This document shows, one piece after another, positions 45,167-54,729 of a stretch of DNA of 64,000 nucleotides. The DNA lies in assembly GCA_963665265.2 (NCBI GenBank), contig OY762224.2:868001-932000 (forward strand), read 5' to 3'. Origin of the DNA: CAXXHQ01 sp963665265 (GTDB lineage: Bacteria > Planctomycetota > Planctomycetia > Pirellulales > Thermoguttaceae). Each line of letters opens with the position of its first letter. Position 1 is the stretch's first letter. Below the pieces are notes generated by a model that was given only the letters and a program-made list of their open reading frames with translations, searched no databases and was not told the DNA's origin. The translations under genes and the position numbers were made by a program.

Positions 45167-48100
45167 TTAGCCGTTCATCTCCTTTTCCATGTCCATCAAA
45201 TACTGCTCCAAGAATTTGCGGCTGACGTTTAGATTACCCTCGATTCGTTCGATGAGTTCGTCGGAGCCGACGAGGTTTTCCTCGGCGCCCTTGGCCTCCA
45301 GCTCCCGGAGCGGCTCGACCATGATCGGCAGTCCGCAAACGGCGCTGCTTCCGGCGAGTTTGTGGGCGAGTTGGTTAATTTGCTTGGCGTCGTTTTTTTG
45401 CGAGGCTTCGCGCAGCGAATCGAGAATGTGACGGCTCTGATTGAGATACATGTCGATCAGTTCGCGGGCGCCCTCTAAATCGCCTGAGGCGACGGCGTCC
45501 AGCGATTCCCGATCGAACGCGTCTTCAGGTTCAACGTTTTCCATGTTTGCGACGGGATCATTTTGCGGCATTATAGTTCCTTCCGAATCGAGTAATTCTT
45601 CTTGATGCGCGTCTTCGACGACGGTTTGGAGGGATCGGGACAACGACTCCTCCAATTCATTTTGTCGGACGGGCTTGCTGAGATAGTCGTTCATGCCGGC
45701 GATGAGACATTTTTCGCGATCGCCTTGTAAGGCGTGGGCGGTCATGGCGATGATCGAGACGGGGCGTTTTCCAGTTTCTTCTTCGTAGCGTCGAATCATG
45801 CGCGCGGCCTCGTAGCCGTCGACCTCGGGCATTTGGCAGTCCATGAGGATCACGTCGTAACCGACGTTGACGTATGCGTCGTAGGCTTCCTGACCGTTGG
45901 ATACGACGTCGGCGCGGCATCCGATCTTTTGCAGAAGTTTTTGCGCAACTTTCTGATTGACGAGATTATCCTCGGCGAGGAGGATTCGCAAGAAACGTCG
46001 CGCGGGCGAGGAGGCGATGGGTTGAGCGGAAGGGAGTTTCCGCTCCTCTTTGCGAACGGCGCCTTCTTCGGCGCGATGCGCGATGACGGTGAAGTGGAAG
46101 ACGGAACCTTCGCCCGGCACGCCGGAGCTGACGACCCACATTTTTCCGCCCATCATTTCGCAAAGCCGCTTGCTGATTGCAAGACCGAGGCCGGTGCCGC
46201 CGTATCGGCGATTGGTCGAGGCTTCGACTTGGCTGAACGCCTGGAATAAGCGTCCGACGAGTTCGGGAGGGATTCCCACGCCGGTGTCTTTCACTGAAAA
46301 ATGCACGCTGAAGACGTCGGGGTCCAATTCCTCGGCGTCGACGGCCAAGGAGATGCCGCCTTTTTCGGTGAACTTGACGGAGTTTCCCAGCAAGTTCACG
46401 AGAATCTGACGAAGTCTTGTAACGTCGCCGACGAGTTGCATCGGAACGTTCGGCTCGAAGAGGGCCTTTGTCGTCAAGTTTTTGGCTTGCGATTGAATGG
46501 AGATTAGGTCAAAAGCCTCATCAACGCATTGGCGGAGATCGAAAGGCTGTTTTTCCAGTTCCATTCGTTCGGCTTCGATTTTGGAGAAGTCGAGGATGTC
46601 GTTAATGAGCGCGAGAAGCATTTCGCCGCTGGTGCGGATGGTTTCCGTGGTGTCGCGTTGCTCGGGAGTGAGTCGGGTGTCGAGCAACACGCCGGTCATT
46701 CCGATTACGGCGTTCATCGGGGTGCGAATTTCGTGACTCATCGCGGCGAGGAATTGGCTTTTCACTTCGCTGGCTTTTCGGAGTTCGACGTTCGCTTTTT
46801 GCAGTTTTTCGCCGGCGCGGCGGAGGGCGTCTTCGGTTTTCTTCCGCTCGGTGACGTCGCGAGTGGTGCCGAGGATGCCAAGCGCGCGGCCTTGGCGATC
46901 GTAGAGTCCGCTGCAAGTAACGCTTCCCCAGATGCGCGAGCCGTCTTTGCGGATATGCTCGAGTTCGACTTGGCGTTCGACGAGCGTTCGGCCGGCGCGG
47001 ATATCCTCTAGGTCCCGGTTACGGAGATTGCGAATCACTTCGGCGGCATGAGGAGCCATCAGCACGTTGTGCGGCTCGGGCATGGCGAGAATTTCTTCCG
47101 GAGTATATCCCCACAATTTTAACGAGGACGGGCTGACGTAATTGAATTTGCCGTTGACGTCGACGGTCCAGATCACGTCGGAAATATTTTCGGCCAAGAG
47201 GCGATAGCGTTCCTCGCTCGAAGCGATGTCCTCTTGGAATCGTTTCTTTTCGGTAATATCCTCTTTCACGGCGATAAAATGCGTGATTTCGCCGTCGGCG
47301 TTTCGGATCGGCGATATCATGGCCGACTCCCAGTACAGCTCGCCGTTTTTCTTTTTGTTGTGGAACACGCCCTGCCAAGTTTGTCCGGCCGAGATCGTTT
47401 TCCACATGGCCGAGTAATCCTCGTCCGGCATTTCGCCCGACTTTAACAGTCGAGGGTTTTGGCCTAAGGCTTCTTCGACGGAATAGCCGGTCGTTTCGGT
47501 GAATTTCGGATTGGCGTACTCGATGTTTCCGTCTCGATCAGTGACCACGATAGTGCAGGGGTTTTGTTCGACGGCTTGCGAGAGCTTCCGGAGTTCGTCT
47601 TCGACGCGTTTTTGTTCGGTGACGTCGATGATCACGGCGGCGTAGTATTGCGGCTTGCCATGCGCATCGCGGACGGCGGACATGCAGACGTCGCCCCAGA
47701 GAATCCGGCCGTCTTTCGAAATGTATTGTTTTATTAGACGGGCTCGTTCGATTTTTCCCTCGGCCAGATCCTGCAGGATCGGATCTTGCATTTCCTTGTA
47801 TTGTCGCGGGGTGAACTGCGACATCGACATTCCTTGGAACTCCTCCTTCGAGTAGCCGAGCCATTCGACGGCGGTATCGTTGACGAAGACGACTTTTCCG
47901 TCAAAATCGACGAAGCCTATGCTGAAGCTCACGGAATTGAAGAGGCTTTTGAAGTATTCCTCGGCTTTGAAGAGCTTATCGGAGGTTTCTTGCCGTTCGC
48001 TCATCTCGCGTTTAAGTTGCTCGTTTAATTGGATGAGCTCCTCTTCCGCTTTTTTCCGATCGGTTACCTCGATGATGACGGCGGCGTAGTGCCGAGGAGT

Positions 48101-50965
48101 TCCTTCGGCGTCGCAGACGGCCGACATATTCATATCGACCCAGATTCTTTCGCCGTCTTTTCGTACGTATTGTTTTTCGACGCGAACTCGATCTCGTTTG
48201 CCGTCGGCCATCTCGCGTAGCAGTTCCATTTGTCGCGAGTAGAACGGTTCTGGGGTAATTTGCGAAATCGACATTCCTTCCAGCTCTTCGCCGGAGTAGC
48301 CGATCATGTGTTGGAACGCCTCGTTGCCGTACATCATTTTTCCGGAAAGTTCGGCGAAGACGATACCCACGCCGACGCTGCCGAAAACGCCGCGCATTCT
48401 TTCTTCGGAAACGGCGAGTTTATAGGAGGCGATTTGCCGCTCATTAATTTCTTTCTGCAAGCGTTCGTTGGCCTTGAGTAATTCTTCTTCGGCATTTTTA
48501 CGTTCAGTGATGTCGATGACGACGGCGGCGTAGTGTTTGGGCAATCCCGCGGCGTCATGCACGGCGGACATATGTAGGTCGACCCAAATCGTTTGTCCGT
48601 CCTTTCGGATGTATTGTTTTTCGAGCCGGCAGTGGTCGATTTCTCCCGCGGCCATTTGTCGCATTAATTCTTTTTGTCGCGAGCGATACGGCTCGGGAGT
48701 GAAGGTCGATATCGGGGCGTCGATCAATTCTTCGGCCGAGTAGCCGACCATCTGTTGGAAAGCGAGGTTCGTGTAAATGCCGCCGCCGTCGCCGATCAGC
48801 GAGGCGAAGGCGAAGCCGACGCCCACGGTATTGAAAACGCCCCTCATGCGTTCCTCGGTGAAGGCGAGTTTATCGGAGGTGCGTCTTCGTTCGTCGATTT
48901 CGTCGAGGAGTCGCTTGTTTAAGTTAAGTAATTTCTCTTCCGCGCTTTTGCGTTCGCTAATATCGTTAATGACTCCGACGTAATAGCGAATGGATCGGTC
49001 GTCATGACGCACGGCGGAGAGGTTCAAATCGACCCATACGAGTTTTCCGGATTTCGTGACGTATTGCTTTTCAAGACGGATATATTCCGCAGTTCCTTCA
49101 ACCAGAGTTTTCATTAGCTCTAGCTGTTTTTGGAATTGCTCCGGCGGAGTGAGTTTTTCCATGGGGGATCCGATCAACTCCTCGGCCGAGTAACCGACGA
49201 GTTTTTGGAACGCTTCGTTCGAGAAGTTCATCCGAAGGTCGGAATCGATGAAGGTAATCGGGGTTGAAACGTTGGAGAAGACTCCGCGGAAGCGCTCCTC
49301 GCTGACGGCTAATTTCTCCAAGGCATCGGCGCGTTCTTGAATTTCTTTTTGGAGAAGGTCGTTGGCGCTTTTGAGCTCCTCCTCGACTCGCTTGCGATCG
49401 GTAATGTCTATGACGACGGTCGAATAACTCTGGGGCTTTCCGTCGACGCCGCGCACGACGGACATACTAAGATCGACCCAGATCGTCCGTCCGTCTTTGC
49501 GAACGTATTGTTTTTCAAGGCGGGCACGATCGCGTCTCCCCTCCAGCATTTCCTGCAAATACTGTTTTTGGAGGGAGAGGAACGGCTCGGGCGTCACTTT
49601 AGAAAGAGGCAGATTCGCCAATTCCTCTTGCGAATAGCCGAGCATGTTTTGGAAGGCGTCGTTAGAGTATCGGCATGCTTTTCCGTGCAAATCGGCGAAG
49701 GCGACTCCGACTCCGACGCTATTGAAAACGCCTCGCATGCGTTCTTCGGAGATGAGGAGTTTGTCGGAATCCACGCGGTGCGCTTCGATCTCGGTGAGAA
49801 GTCGATCGTTCGCTTTGGATAATTCCTTAGTGCGAATCTCGACAAGATTTTCCAAGTTCGCTTGGTAACTGCTTAGTTCTTCGAGGTTCGCATGCAATAT
49901 CGAACGCATTCTTTCGCGTTGGCGAAGAAGTCCGCGCAAGTAGAGATATCCGAGCAGAGTAAGTCCGAACCCGGCGGGGATGATTACCCAATGATCCAGG
50001 TCCGCGTGATTGATGACGTAAGCGGAGTTTCCAGTAGCGTCGAGCGTCCACTGCCGATCGGCGACGGCGATGGTCGTATGGTATTGCGGCGGGTTCGGAT
50101 AAAGCGGAGCAAACCATGTCTTGACGGGGCGCAGTCGCGGCGTCCAACTCATGACGAGTTTCGACGCTTCGCTTGCGGTTTGATCAGCGATCGACGTGGG
50201 TATCCCCATAGGCTTCGTCGATTTCAGGGCGGATGCAACCACGTCTTGGGCGAATAATCCGCCGGAGATAATCCCGGCGAATTGTTTGCGACGCTCCTCA
50301 GGGGTGTTTGGAGTTTCTTTTCCCCGATAGACCGGGGCGTAAAAAACGACGCCGATTGTTCCGGGATTCGTCGCGGGATCGACCTGCATCGGCTCCGTGA
50401 CGGTCATTTCGCCGCTGTCACGGGCGCGCCGTATCGCCGCCCATCGAGTCGGATCCTGCGAAAAATCAGTTCCCAATCGATGATGGGAGGTTCGAGACGT
50501 GTAAGTGAGAGGGTAATATTCTTCCCGCGTTTTTGCGCGAACTCTGTTTTCTCCTGGGGCGGCGTCGGTGATTTCGAACGGGACGTTCAATTCTTGGGAA
50601 GTACGTCGTTCAAACTCCTCGCGGTCCTCGTTTCGAACGCGAGGAATCCACCCGAGGAAGCATCCGACGGAGCGCCGTTTAAGGATATCCGAAACGAACT
50701 GGGCGAATTCGTCGGGGCTAACGTATTCGGAGCCTTCAAAAAAAGCTTTGACGGCGTAAGTCGTTAGCGTTGATTCGTGGACGGTCTCTTGGATTAGTTG
50801 AGCGCGAAGCGTGCAATCAAGCTCGAATTGGCGGGCTAGCTTATCGCACTCATTTTGTTGCACGGCGATAAAGGCGGCGAGCGTAAGCGTTATGCCCAAC
50901 GAAACCACGGCGCAGAGACTCCGTGAGAAGCGTTTTCGTGGCGCCCTGTTAAGCCGTTGAGACAT
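45167..50965 (-). CDS. Giant hybrid sensor histidine kinase: CHASE, seven PAS, HisKA, HATPase, REC, Hpt
   Basis: 1932 residues from the ATG at 50965; a TTG five codons earlier is possible. Order: membrane helix (about 15-35), outer CHASE domain (about 60-290, with RRSVGCFLGWIPR and TEPMQVD), membrane helix (about 325-345), coiled coil, seven PAS domains (about 400-1390), HisKA with SHEIRTPMN (His about 1409), HATPase with DTGVGIPPE and GGTGLGLAIS, a receiver with ILMDCQMPEVDG (Asp about 1708), and an Hpt domain with AHKLAGSS (His about 1867). It is thus a full internal phosphorelay like ArcB/BarA. PAS one to five are close copies of about 155 residues. The weak ribosome site suggests low expression. 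The triple-receiver gene is divergent from it. Confidence 0.95.
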   Translation of the reverse strand: MSQRLNRAPRKRFSRSLCAVVSLGITLTLAAFIAVQQNECDKLARQFELDCTLRAQLIQETVHESTLTTYAVKAFFEGSEYVSPDEFAQFVSDILKRRSVGCFLGWIPRVRNEDREEFERRTSQELNVPFEITDAAPGENRVRAKTREEYYPLTYTSRTSHHRLGTDFSQDPTRWAAIRRARDSGEMTVTEPMQVDPATNPGTIGVVFYAPVYRGKETPNTPEERRKQFAGIISGGLFAQDVVASALKSTKPMGIPTSIADQTASEASKLVMSWTPRLRPVKTWFAPLYPNPPQYHTTIAVADRQWTLDATGNSAYVINHADLDHWVIIPAGFGLTLLGYLYLRGLLRQRERMRSILHANLEELSSYQANLENLVEIRTKELSKANDRLLTEIEAHRVDSDKLLISEERMRGVFNSVGVGVAFADLHGKACRYSNDAFQNMLGYSQEELANLPLSKVTPEPFLSLQKQYLQEMLEGRRDRARLEKQYVRKDGRTIWVDLSMSVVRGVDGKPQSYSTVVIDITDRKRVEEELKSANDLLQKEIQERADALEKLAVSEERFRGVFSNVSTPITFIDSDLRMNFSNEAFQKLVGYSAEELIGSPMEKLTPPEQFQKQLELMKTLVEGTAEYIRLEKQYVTKSGKLVWVDLNLSAVRHDDRSIRYYVGVINDISERKSAEEKLLNLNKRLLDEIDERRRTSDKLAFTEERMRGVFNTVGVGFAFASLIGDGGGIYTNLAFQQMVGYSAEELIDAPISTFTPEPYRSRQKELMRQMAAGEIDHCRLEKQYIRKDGQTIWVDLHMSAVHDAAGLPKHYAAVVIDITERKNAEEELLKANERLQKEINERQIASYKLAVSEERMRGVFGSVGVGIVFAELSGKMMYGNEAFQHMIGYSGEELEGMSISQITPEPFYSRQMELLREMADGKRDRVRVEKQYVRKDGERIWVDMNMSAVCDAEGTPRHYAAVIIEVTDRKKAEEELIQLNEQLKREMSERQETSDKLFKAEEYFKSLFNSVSFSIGFVDFDGKVVFVNDTAVEWLGYSKEEFQGMSMSQFTPRQYKEMQDPILQDLAEGKIERARLIKQYISKDGRILWGDVCMSAVRDAHGKPQYYAAVIIDVTEQKRVEDELRKLSQAVEQNPCTIVVTDRDGNIEYANPKFTETTGYSVEEALGQNPRLLKSGEMPDEDYSAMWKTISAGQTWQGVFHNKKKNGELYWESAMISPIRNADGEITHFIAVKEDITEKKRFQEDIASSEERYRLLAENISDVIWTVDVNGKFNYVSPSSLKLWGYTPEEILAMPEPHNVLMAPHAAEVIRNLRNRDLEDIRAGRTLVERQVELEHIRKDGSRIWGSVTCSGLYDRQGRALGILGTTRDVTERKKTEDALRRAGEKLQKANVELRKASEVKSQFLAAMSHEIRTPMNAVIGMTGVLLDTRLTPEQRDTTETIRTSGEMLLALINDILDFSKIEAERMELEKQPFDLRQCVDEAFDLISIQSQAKNLTTKALFEPNVPMQLVGDVTRLRQILVNLLGNSVKFTEKGGISLAVDAEELDPDVFSVHFSVKDTGVGIPPELVGRLFQAFSQVEASTNRRYGGTGLGLAISKRLCEMMGGKMWVVSSGVPGEGSVFHFTVIAHRAEEGAVRKEERKLPSAQPIASSPARRFLRILLAEDNLVNQKVAQKLLQKIGCRADVVSNGQEAYDAYVNVGYDVILMDCQMPEVDGYEAARMIRRYEEETGKRPVSIIAMTAHALQGDREKCLIAGMNDYLSKPVRQNELEESLSRSLQTVVEDAHQEELLDSEGTIMPQNDPVANMENVEPEDAFDRESLDAVASGDLEGARELIDMYLNQSRHILDSLREASQKNDAKQINQLAHKLAGSSAVCGLPIMVEPLRELEAKGAEENLVGSDELIERIEGNLNVSRKFLEQYLMDMEKEMNG

Positions 50966-51059
50966 ATAACCGCCGATCAAACATTATGAGGAAAGCGTCG
51001 TTGCGCAAGTCGTTTGAGCAATTTCACGTATTCAACGCTAGGTTGCGGTTGCCAGCCGT

Positions 51060-51236
51060 CAAACTAAAGAGAGCAAGAACGTGAAGCGAGGAATCTGATG
51101 CAGAATATGCTCCTTCGGCCGACGGAGCTTTGAAGAGGCGCTAACTGAATGCGCTTGGCGCCCTCGCAATCCCCAGAACTATTATTAGCAGTCGATCGCC
51201 CAATCGGCATGCTCAGGGCGCCAAGAGATTTTTTTC
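51060..51236 (+). ncRNA. Candidate structured RNA ending at an orphan terminator
   Basis: The plus strand has an 11-bp perfect stem, CTTGGCGCCCT (51154-51164) with AGGGCGCCAAG (51215-51225), followed by AGA and seven T. The 50-base interior folds again: AGCA/TGCT outside CGAT/ATCG. Upstream hairpins GCTCC/GGAGC (about 51109-51128) and GCGC/GCGC (about 51138-51154) extend the structure. The terminator ends about 88 bases before the triple-receiver start, so it is either the end of a separate small RNA or an attenuator in that gene's leader. The 5' end is a guess; no reading frame is evident. Confidence 0.45.
51154..51235 (+). terminator. Orphan plus-strand terminator with long structured loop
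   Basis: 11-bp perfect stem and a seven-T tract (51229-51235), with no plus-strand coding sequence upstream (the kinase gene is on the other strand). Confidence 0.65.
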
Positions 51237-51323
51237 GTCGCTAAGCGCAACGTCACCTATAGTTTCATGCGTGAGGATTTGCGACACTCGCATTAATTCG
51301 ATTATGAACGCAAAGGCTTGAGC

Positions 51324-53222
51324 ATGGTTTTCATCGCATACGAATTCGCATTATTCGGCAATCTGTCCAATTCGGTCGTCGGCGTTGACGCGTTACAACC
51401 TCTTACGTGGAGTTTGCTCGCTTCGACGGTCGCCGCCGCGATCGCCTTCGCCATATTCGTGTGGTACGCGAATTCGCTTTTTTCGGCTAACGGCAAAAGC
51501 CGGCGGAGTCGCGATAAGGAGCGGCATGTCGCCGATCGAGTGAAAGCGACGATGGAGGCGTGCGAAAAACGTCCGACGCCGGATCACGATCTCGGCGAAA
51601 GCGTTCTCGGTTGGAACAGCATGCGAAGAGAGGCTTTTCCGCACATTCGCCCTCAGCAAGACGGGCGAGAAGTTTCGCTTGGTCAAGGAAAAGTCGTGTT
51701 GATCGCCGACGACGATCTGATAGTGGTTCAAGCATTGTCGCGTCGATTGCAGAAACTCGGGTTTCAAACGTTACGATCGCCGGACGCCGCTCATGCGCTG
51801 ATGGGGACAATGAAGGCGAAGCCCGACTTGGTAGTAATGGACGTGAACATGCCGAACGGAAATGGATTGGCCGTTTGTGAAATGCTCGCGTCGGATCCGG
51901 AATATTCGCACATTCCGGTGATCGTTCATAGTTGCATTTCAAACGAAGAGACGAAGCGGCGTTGCCAGCAATTGGGCGCGATCTATATCGAAAAGTCGCC
52001 TCGTTCGTGGCTAGAGATACAAAAGGTGACGTTGCGATTGTTAGGCGACGGCGGCATCGGCTCGTTAGACGGATCGCCGCAAGAGACGGCGGAATCGGAA
52101 GAGGAGTCGCCCGTCGCCGCCGCGCCGATCGCGGCAAGCGTCGAAATAACAGCGTCGGTCGAGCCTGTTCAAGTCGAGACGGATTCTGGGGATTCGCCGG
52201 AAGCGCTCGAGGATATTTCGCCGCGTGAAACGGACGTGAAATCGGAGGAGAGCGTTCTCGAGGCGGCGTCGGAAGTGATCAATGCCGTTCGCGGAGCGGT
52301 GCATCCGGCTAGCGGTTTGAAAATCATGTGCATTGACGGCACGGAGGACGGCCAAATGACGCAATTGCAGCGTCAGCTTGAGTCGAGCGGGGTGATAATC
52401 GCGGTCGCCTCGGGAATGGCCGAGGGCTACTACTCCTGCTTCTCCGAAAATCCGGACGTCGTGGTCATTCAAACGCCGAACGAAAAGAAGCCGACGCTGG
52501 ACGTCTTGCGTCGTTTTGCGGACAATGAGCGAACGCGGAATCTTCCGACGTTGTTGGTCGATGATTATCATTTGCTCAATCGCGACGACGTAGCGCCTTT
52601 CGCTCACGCGAAGATATTGCCCGAAGCGATTTCGTGGAAGGACTTCCTCGTTGAGTTGGCAATCGCCGGGGCGGAGAAGAACAAAGTGGAGACGCAGGCC
52701 GCCTACGAAGCGGAAGGGGCGAAAATGGCTCGCGCCAAAGCGGCGAAAGAAAAAGCGGGAGCTGAGGGCACTGCGAAAAAAGAATCGCCTTTCGCCAACG
52801 CCAAGCCGAACATCAAGATATTGTGCATTGACGACGATCCGGTCGTGACGAAGTCGATCGCCATGCGGCTGAAGCCGTACGGCATCGACGTGGCGGTATC
52901 GCACAACGGGACGCAGGGCTACGTTCACGCCATTGCCGAGCGTCCCGACGTTATTCTGTTGGATATGTACATGCCGAACGGAGACGGGACGTACGTCATC
53001 GGAAAATTGAAGGATCATCCCATAACGAAGAACATACCGATCGTCGTGGTTTCGCACGAGAAGCACGTCGGGGTGCGTCGGGAGATGCTTTCTTTAGGCG
53101 CCTCGGCGTATTTGACGAAGCCGGTTCAATGGGAGCAATTCTTCCTTGAGATTAGTCATTACGTCGATCTGCCCGACCGCGTATTGACGGATTTCAAGCT
53201 CTCGGCGAGCACATTGTCGTAG
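51324..53222 (+). CDS. Membrane-anchored protein with three receiver domains
   Basis: 632 residues from the ATG at 51324. An N-terminal membrane helix at about residues 26-48 is followed by a charged linker and receiver one (about 120-235; acidic pair in IADDD, Asp173 in VVMDVNMPNG). An acidic Glu/Ser/Ala-rich linker leads to a second receiver-like domain (about 325-450) that has lost the phosphoacceptor: its strand reads VVVIQTPNE. Receiver three (about 488-610) is intact (CIDDDP, Asp547 in ILLDMYMPNGDG, Lys in LTKPVQW). No DNA-binding or enzymatic output is present. Its position opposite the hybrid kinase suggests it takes part in the same relay. Confidence 0.88.
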   Translation: MVFIAYEFALFGNLSNSVVGVDALQPLTWSLLASTVAAAIAFAIFVWYANSLFSANGKSRRSRDKERHVADRVKATMEACEKRPTPDHDLGESVLGWNSMRREAFPHIRPQQDGREVSLGQGKVVLIADDDLIVVQALSRRLQKLGFQTLRSPDAAHALMGTMKAKPDLVVMDVNMPNGNGLAVCEMLASDPEYSHIPVIVHSCISNEETKRRCQQLGAIYIEKSPRSWLEIQKVTLRLLGDGGIGSLDGSPQETAESEEESPVAAAPIAASVEITASVEPVQVETDSGDSPEALEDISPRETDVKSEESVLEAASEVINAVRGAVHPASGLKIMCIDGTEDGQMTQLQRQLESSGVIIAVASGMAEGYYSCFSENPDVVVIQTPNEKKPTLDVLRRFADNERTRNLPTLLVDDYHLLNRDDVAPFAHAKILPEAISWKDFLVELAIAGAEKNKVETQAAYEAEGAKMARAKAAKEKAGAEGTAKKESPFANAKPNIKILCIDDDPVVTKSIAMRLKPYGIDVAVSHNGTQGYVHAIAERPDVILLDMYMPNGDGTYVIGKLKDHPITKNIPIVVVSHEKHVGVRREMLSLGASAYLTKPVQWEQFFLEISHYVDLPDRVLTDFKLSASTLS

Positions 53223-53231
53223 GGAGCGTTT

Positions 53232-53549
53232 CTATTCGGCCCAGCCGACTTCCAAACCAGGGCGATCGGTTTCGACATTGAGGAAGACTGCTTGCTTCGC
53301 GGAGTCGTCATCGCCGAAAGCGCCTTCGGGCGCGGCCTCGGTCGCTTGAGAATGCGGCGGGGCGAGGGTCGGGGCTCCGTTTGAGGCGACTAAGATCGGG
53401 GCCGTCGTCGGCCGCGACTCATTTACGCCGCAGACGTCGAATCGGCATGACGTTTTCGTCATGTTTGGAGTATGGAGAGACGCCCCCACGGCGGAGCCGA
53501 GAAATGCAAAACTTAGGAAGAACGCGAGCGTTTTTCGAGCGTCGATCAT
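53232..53549 (-). CDS. Small exported protein, unknown
   Basis: 105 residues from the ATG at 53549 (AGAGGG upstream); the frame extends to 53657 but the signal peptide (LAFFLSFAFLGSAVGA) begins at this ATG. The mature part has two Cys (SCRFDVCGV) and an Ala/Pro/Thr-rich stretch with no recognised family. It is convergent with the triple-receiver gene, nine bases away. Confidence 0.6.
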   Translation of the reverse strand: MIDARKTLAFFLSFAFLGSAVGASLHTPNMTKTSCRFDVCGVNESRPTTAPILVASNGAPTLAPPHSQATEAAPEGAFGDDDSAKQAVFLNVETDRPGLEVGWAE

Positions 53550-53932
53550 GCCTAGCCCTCTGAAGGTTCCCTGCGATTGGATTGGGTTTTTCATTCTAAT
53601 TAGGGGAATCTCGTTCACAAGCGGAACCCCCGCTCTTTTAGCGGCCGAGGCGATCAATCAAGGCTTGCAGGGCTAGTTGGCCGGGTCGTATCGACTGTGG
53701 GGAAGAGGATAGCATGCCTACGGCGTCGGTACAAGATCGCTAATCGGCCGTTTTGGGGGGCGAAACTGAAGGCTCGCTTTGATATGCGCACCCCCGGAGG
53801 AATGGTTTTGGGGATCTTCTACGAGGTTTTCTTTGATTTCTTCGCGCGGATCTTGAGCAATCGCCGAGAACTTTCGTTTTTTCAAAATGCGGCTTTCGTT
53901 TGTCAAGTCCGGCGGGCGGCGGCCTTCAGACG

Positions 53933-53966
53933 TTTTTTTAAAACGGTCCTCGTCGTTTTGAAAAAA
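53933..53966. repeat. AT-rich inverted repeat, terminator-like
   Basis: TTTTTTTAAAACG pairs with CGTTTTGAAAAAA (13 pairs, one G-U) around an eight-base loop. Symmetric, so it could act in either direction. Confidence 0.55.
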
Positions 53967-54468
53967 GGATGGAGCGCGACTTATGCAAGCGAGTTTTTCC
54001 AGTTAACTCTTTTCGGGCGGCAATAATTTTCCACGTAACGGGCGAAGAATTTTTCGTAAAAACGATCTACTCATCTATAAAGAAATCGAAAATAAAAAAC
54101 TTGTCGAAGCGCATGCTTGACAAGCGGCGCGTTTTGCAGACAATGACTTCATACGAACGATCGCTTGACGTTCGACGCGTCGAAAAGAGCCGGTTTGAGT
54201 AAGCGCTTTTTTCTCCGCGGATCGCCGAGCGCCGCTTGTCGATTTGAGTTTGTTCACGTTCGGTTTGTGCGACGATCGATCGATGAATTTCGTTTGATCG
54301 TAGTATTGGTCGGTTGAGCCGGCGAGGTCCGAACGTTGATGAACCGTTAGCCTCTTCGTTTTATAGAGTCGCGTTTCTTAAATTTATCGTTGAACGACGA
54401 GCAAGTCGCGCGTGGCGATTGAATATCATGAAACGAAGCTTCAAACGTCAACAACATCGCATATCATC

Positions 54469-54580
54469 TTTGGGGGGCGCAACCTGAGGGAACGACAGTC
54501 GGCGGCGATGGTCGCGGCCCGGATGGCCCCCCCCAAATATTTTTGACGCCATGTCCCCGTGCCGCCGGGACGACGTCAAA
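54469..54580 (+). ncRNA. Two large adjacent hairpins, candidate RNA or leader structure before folK
   Basis: TTTGGGGGG (54469-54477) pairs with CCCCCCAAA ending at 54537, followed by TATTTTTG, so the first structure is terminator-like with a folded 48-base interior (GGC-GCGA/TCGC-GCC inside). The second runs from TTGACG (54543) to CGTCAA (54579) with GTCCC/GGGAC inside. They end 150 bases before the folK ATG. Either an RNA ending in a terminator or an attenuator for the folK operon would fit; no known riboswitch was recognised. Confidence 0.4.
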
Positions 54581-54729
54581 GCTAGAATATGTTTATTCGT
54601 TTTCGCTCGCATCGCTTCCTCGCGGCGGCGAATATGTCTTTGTTGACGCCGAGGCGGTTTCTTTCGCCTTGAACTTAATAAACTTTCGGCATCAACGGCC
54701 GTGCGGCGCAAGCCGAGGCGGTTTCTCTT

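Larger units (their letters stand above)
50966..51323. other. Intergenic region between divergent kinase and triple-receiver genes
   Basis: 358 bases that must hold the start signals of both genes. For the plus-strand gene TTGCGA, then TATGAA 18 bases on (about 51280-51309), is a weak promoter candidate. The middle of the region carries the terminator-bearing structured RNA candidate listed separately. Confidence 0.5.
53550..54729. other. 1.2-kb non-coding region rich in dyads
   Basis: No gene I can defend; frames of 109 and 77 codons here look like chance. The stretch is more AT-rich than its surroundings. Seen in it: an imperfect 13-bp inverted repeat (53933-53945/53954-53966), CTTGTC/GACAAG (about 54098-54123), the perfect palindrome TTCGACGCGTCGAA (54171-54184), and the large hairpins at 54469-54580 listed separately. 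It may be a decayed gene region or hold RNA genes. Confidence 0.5.
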
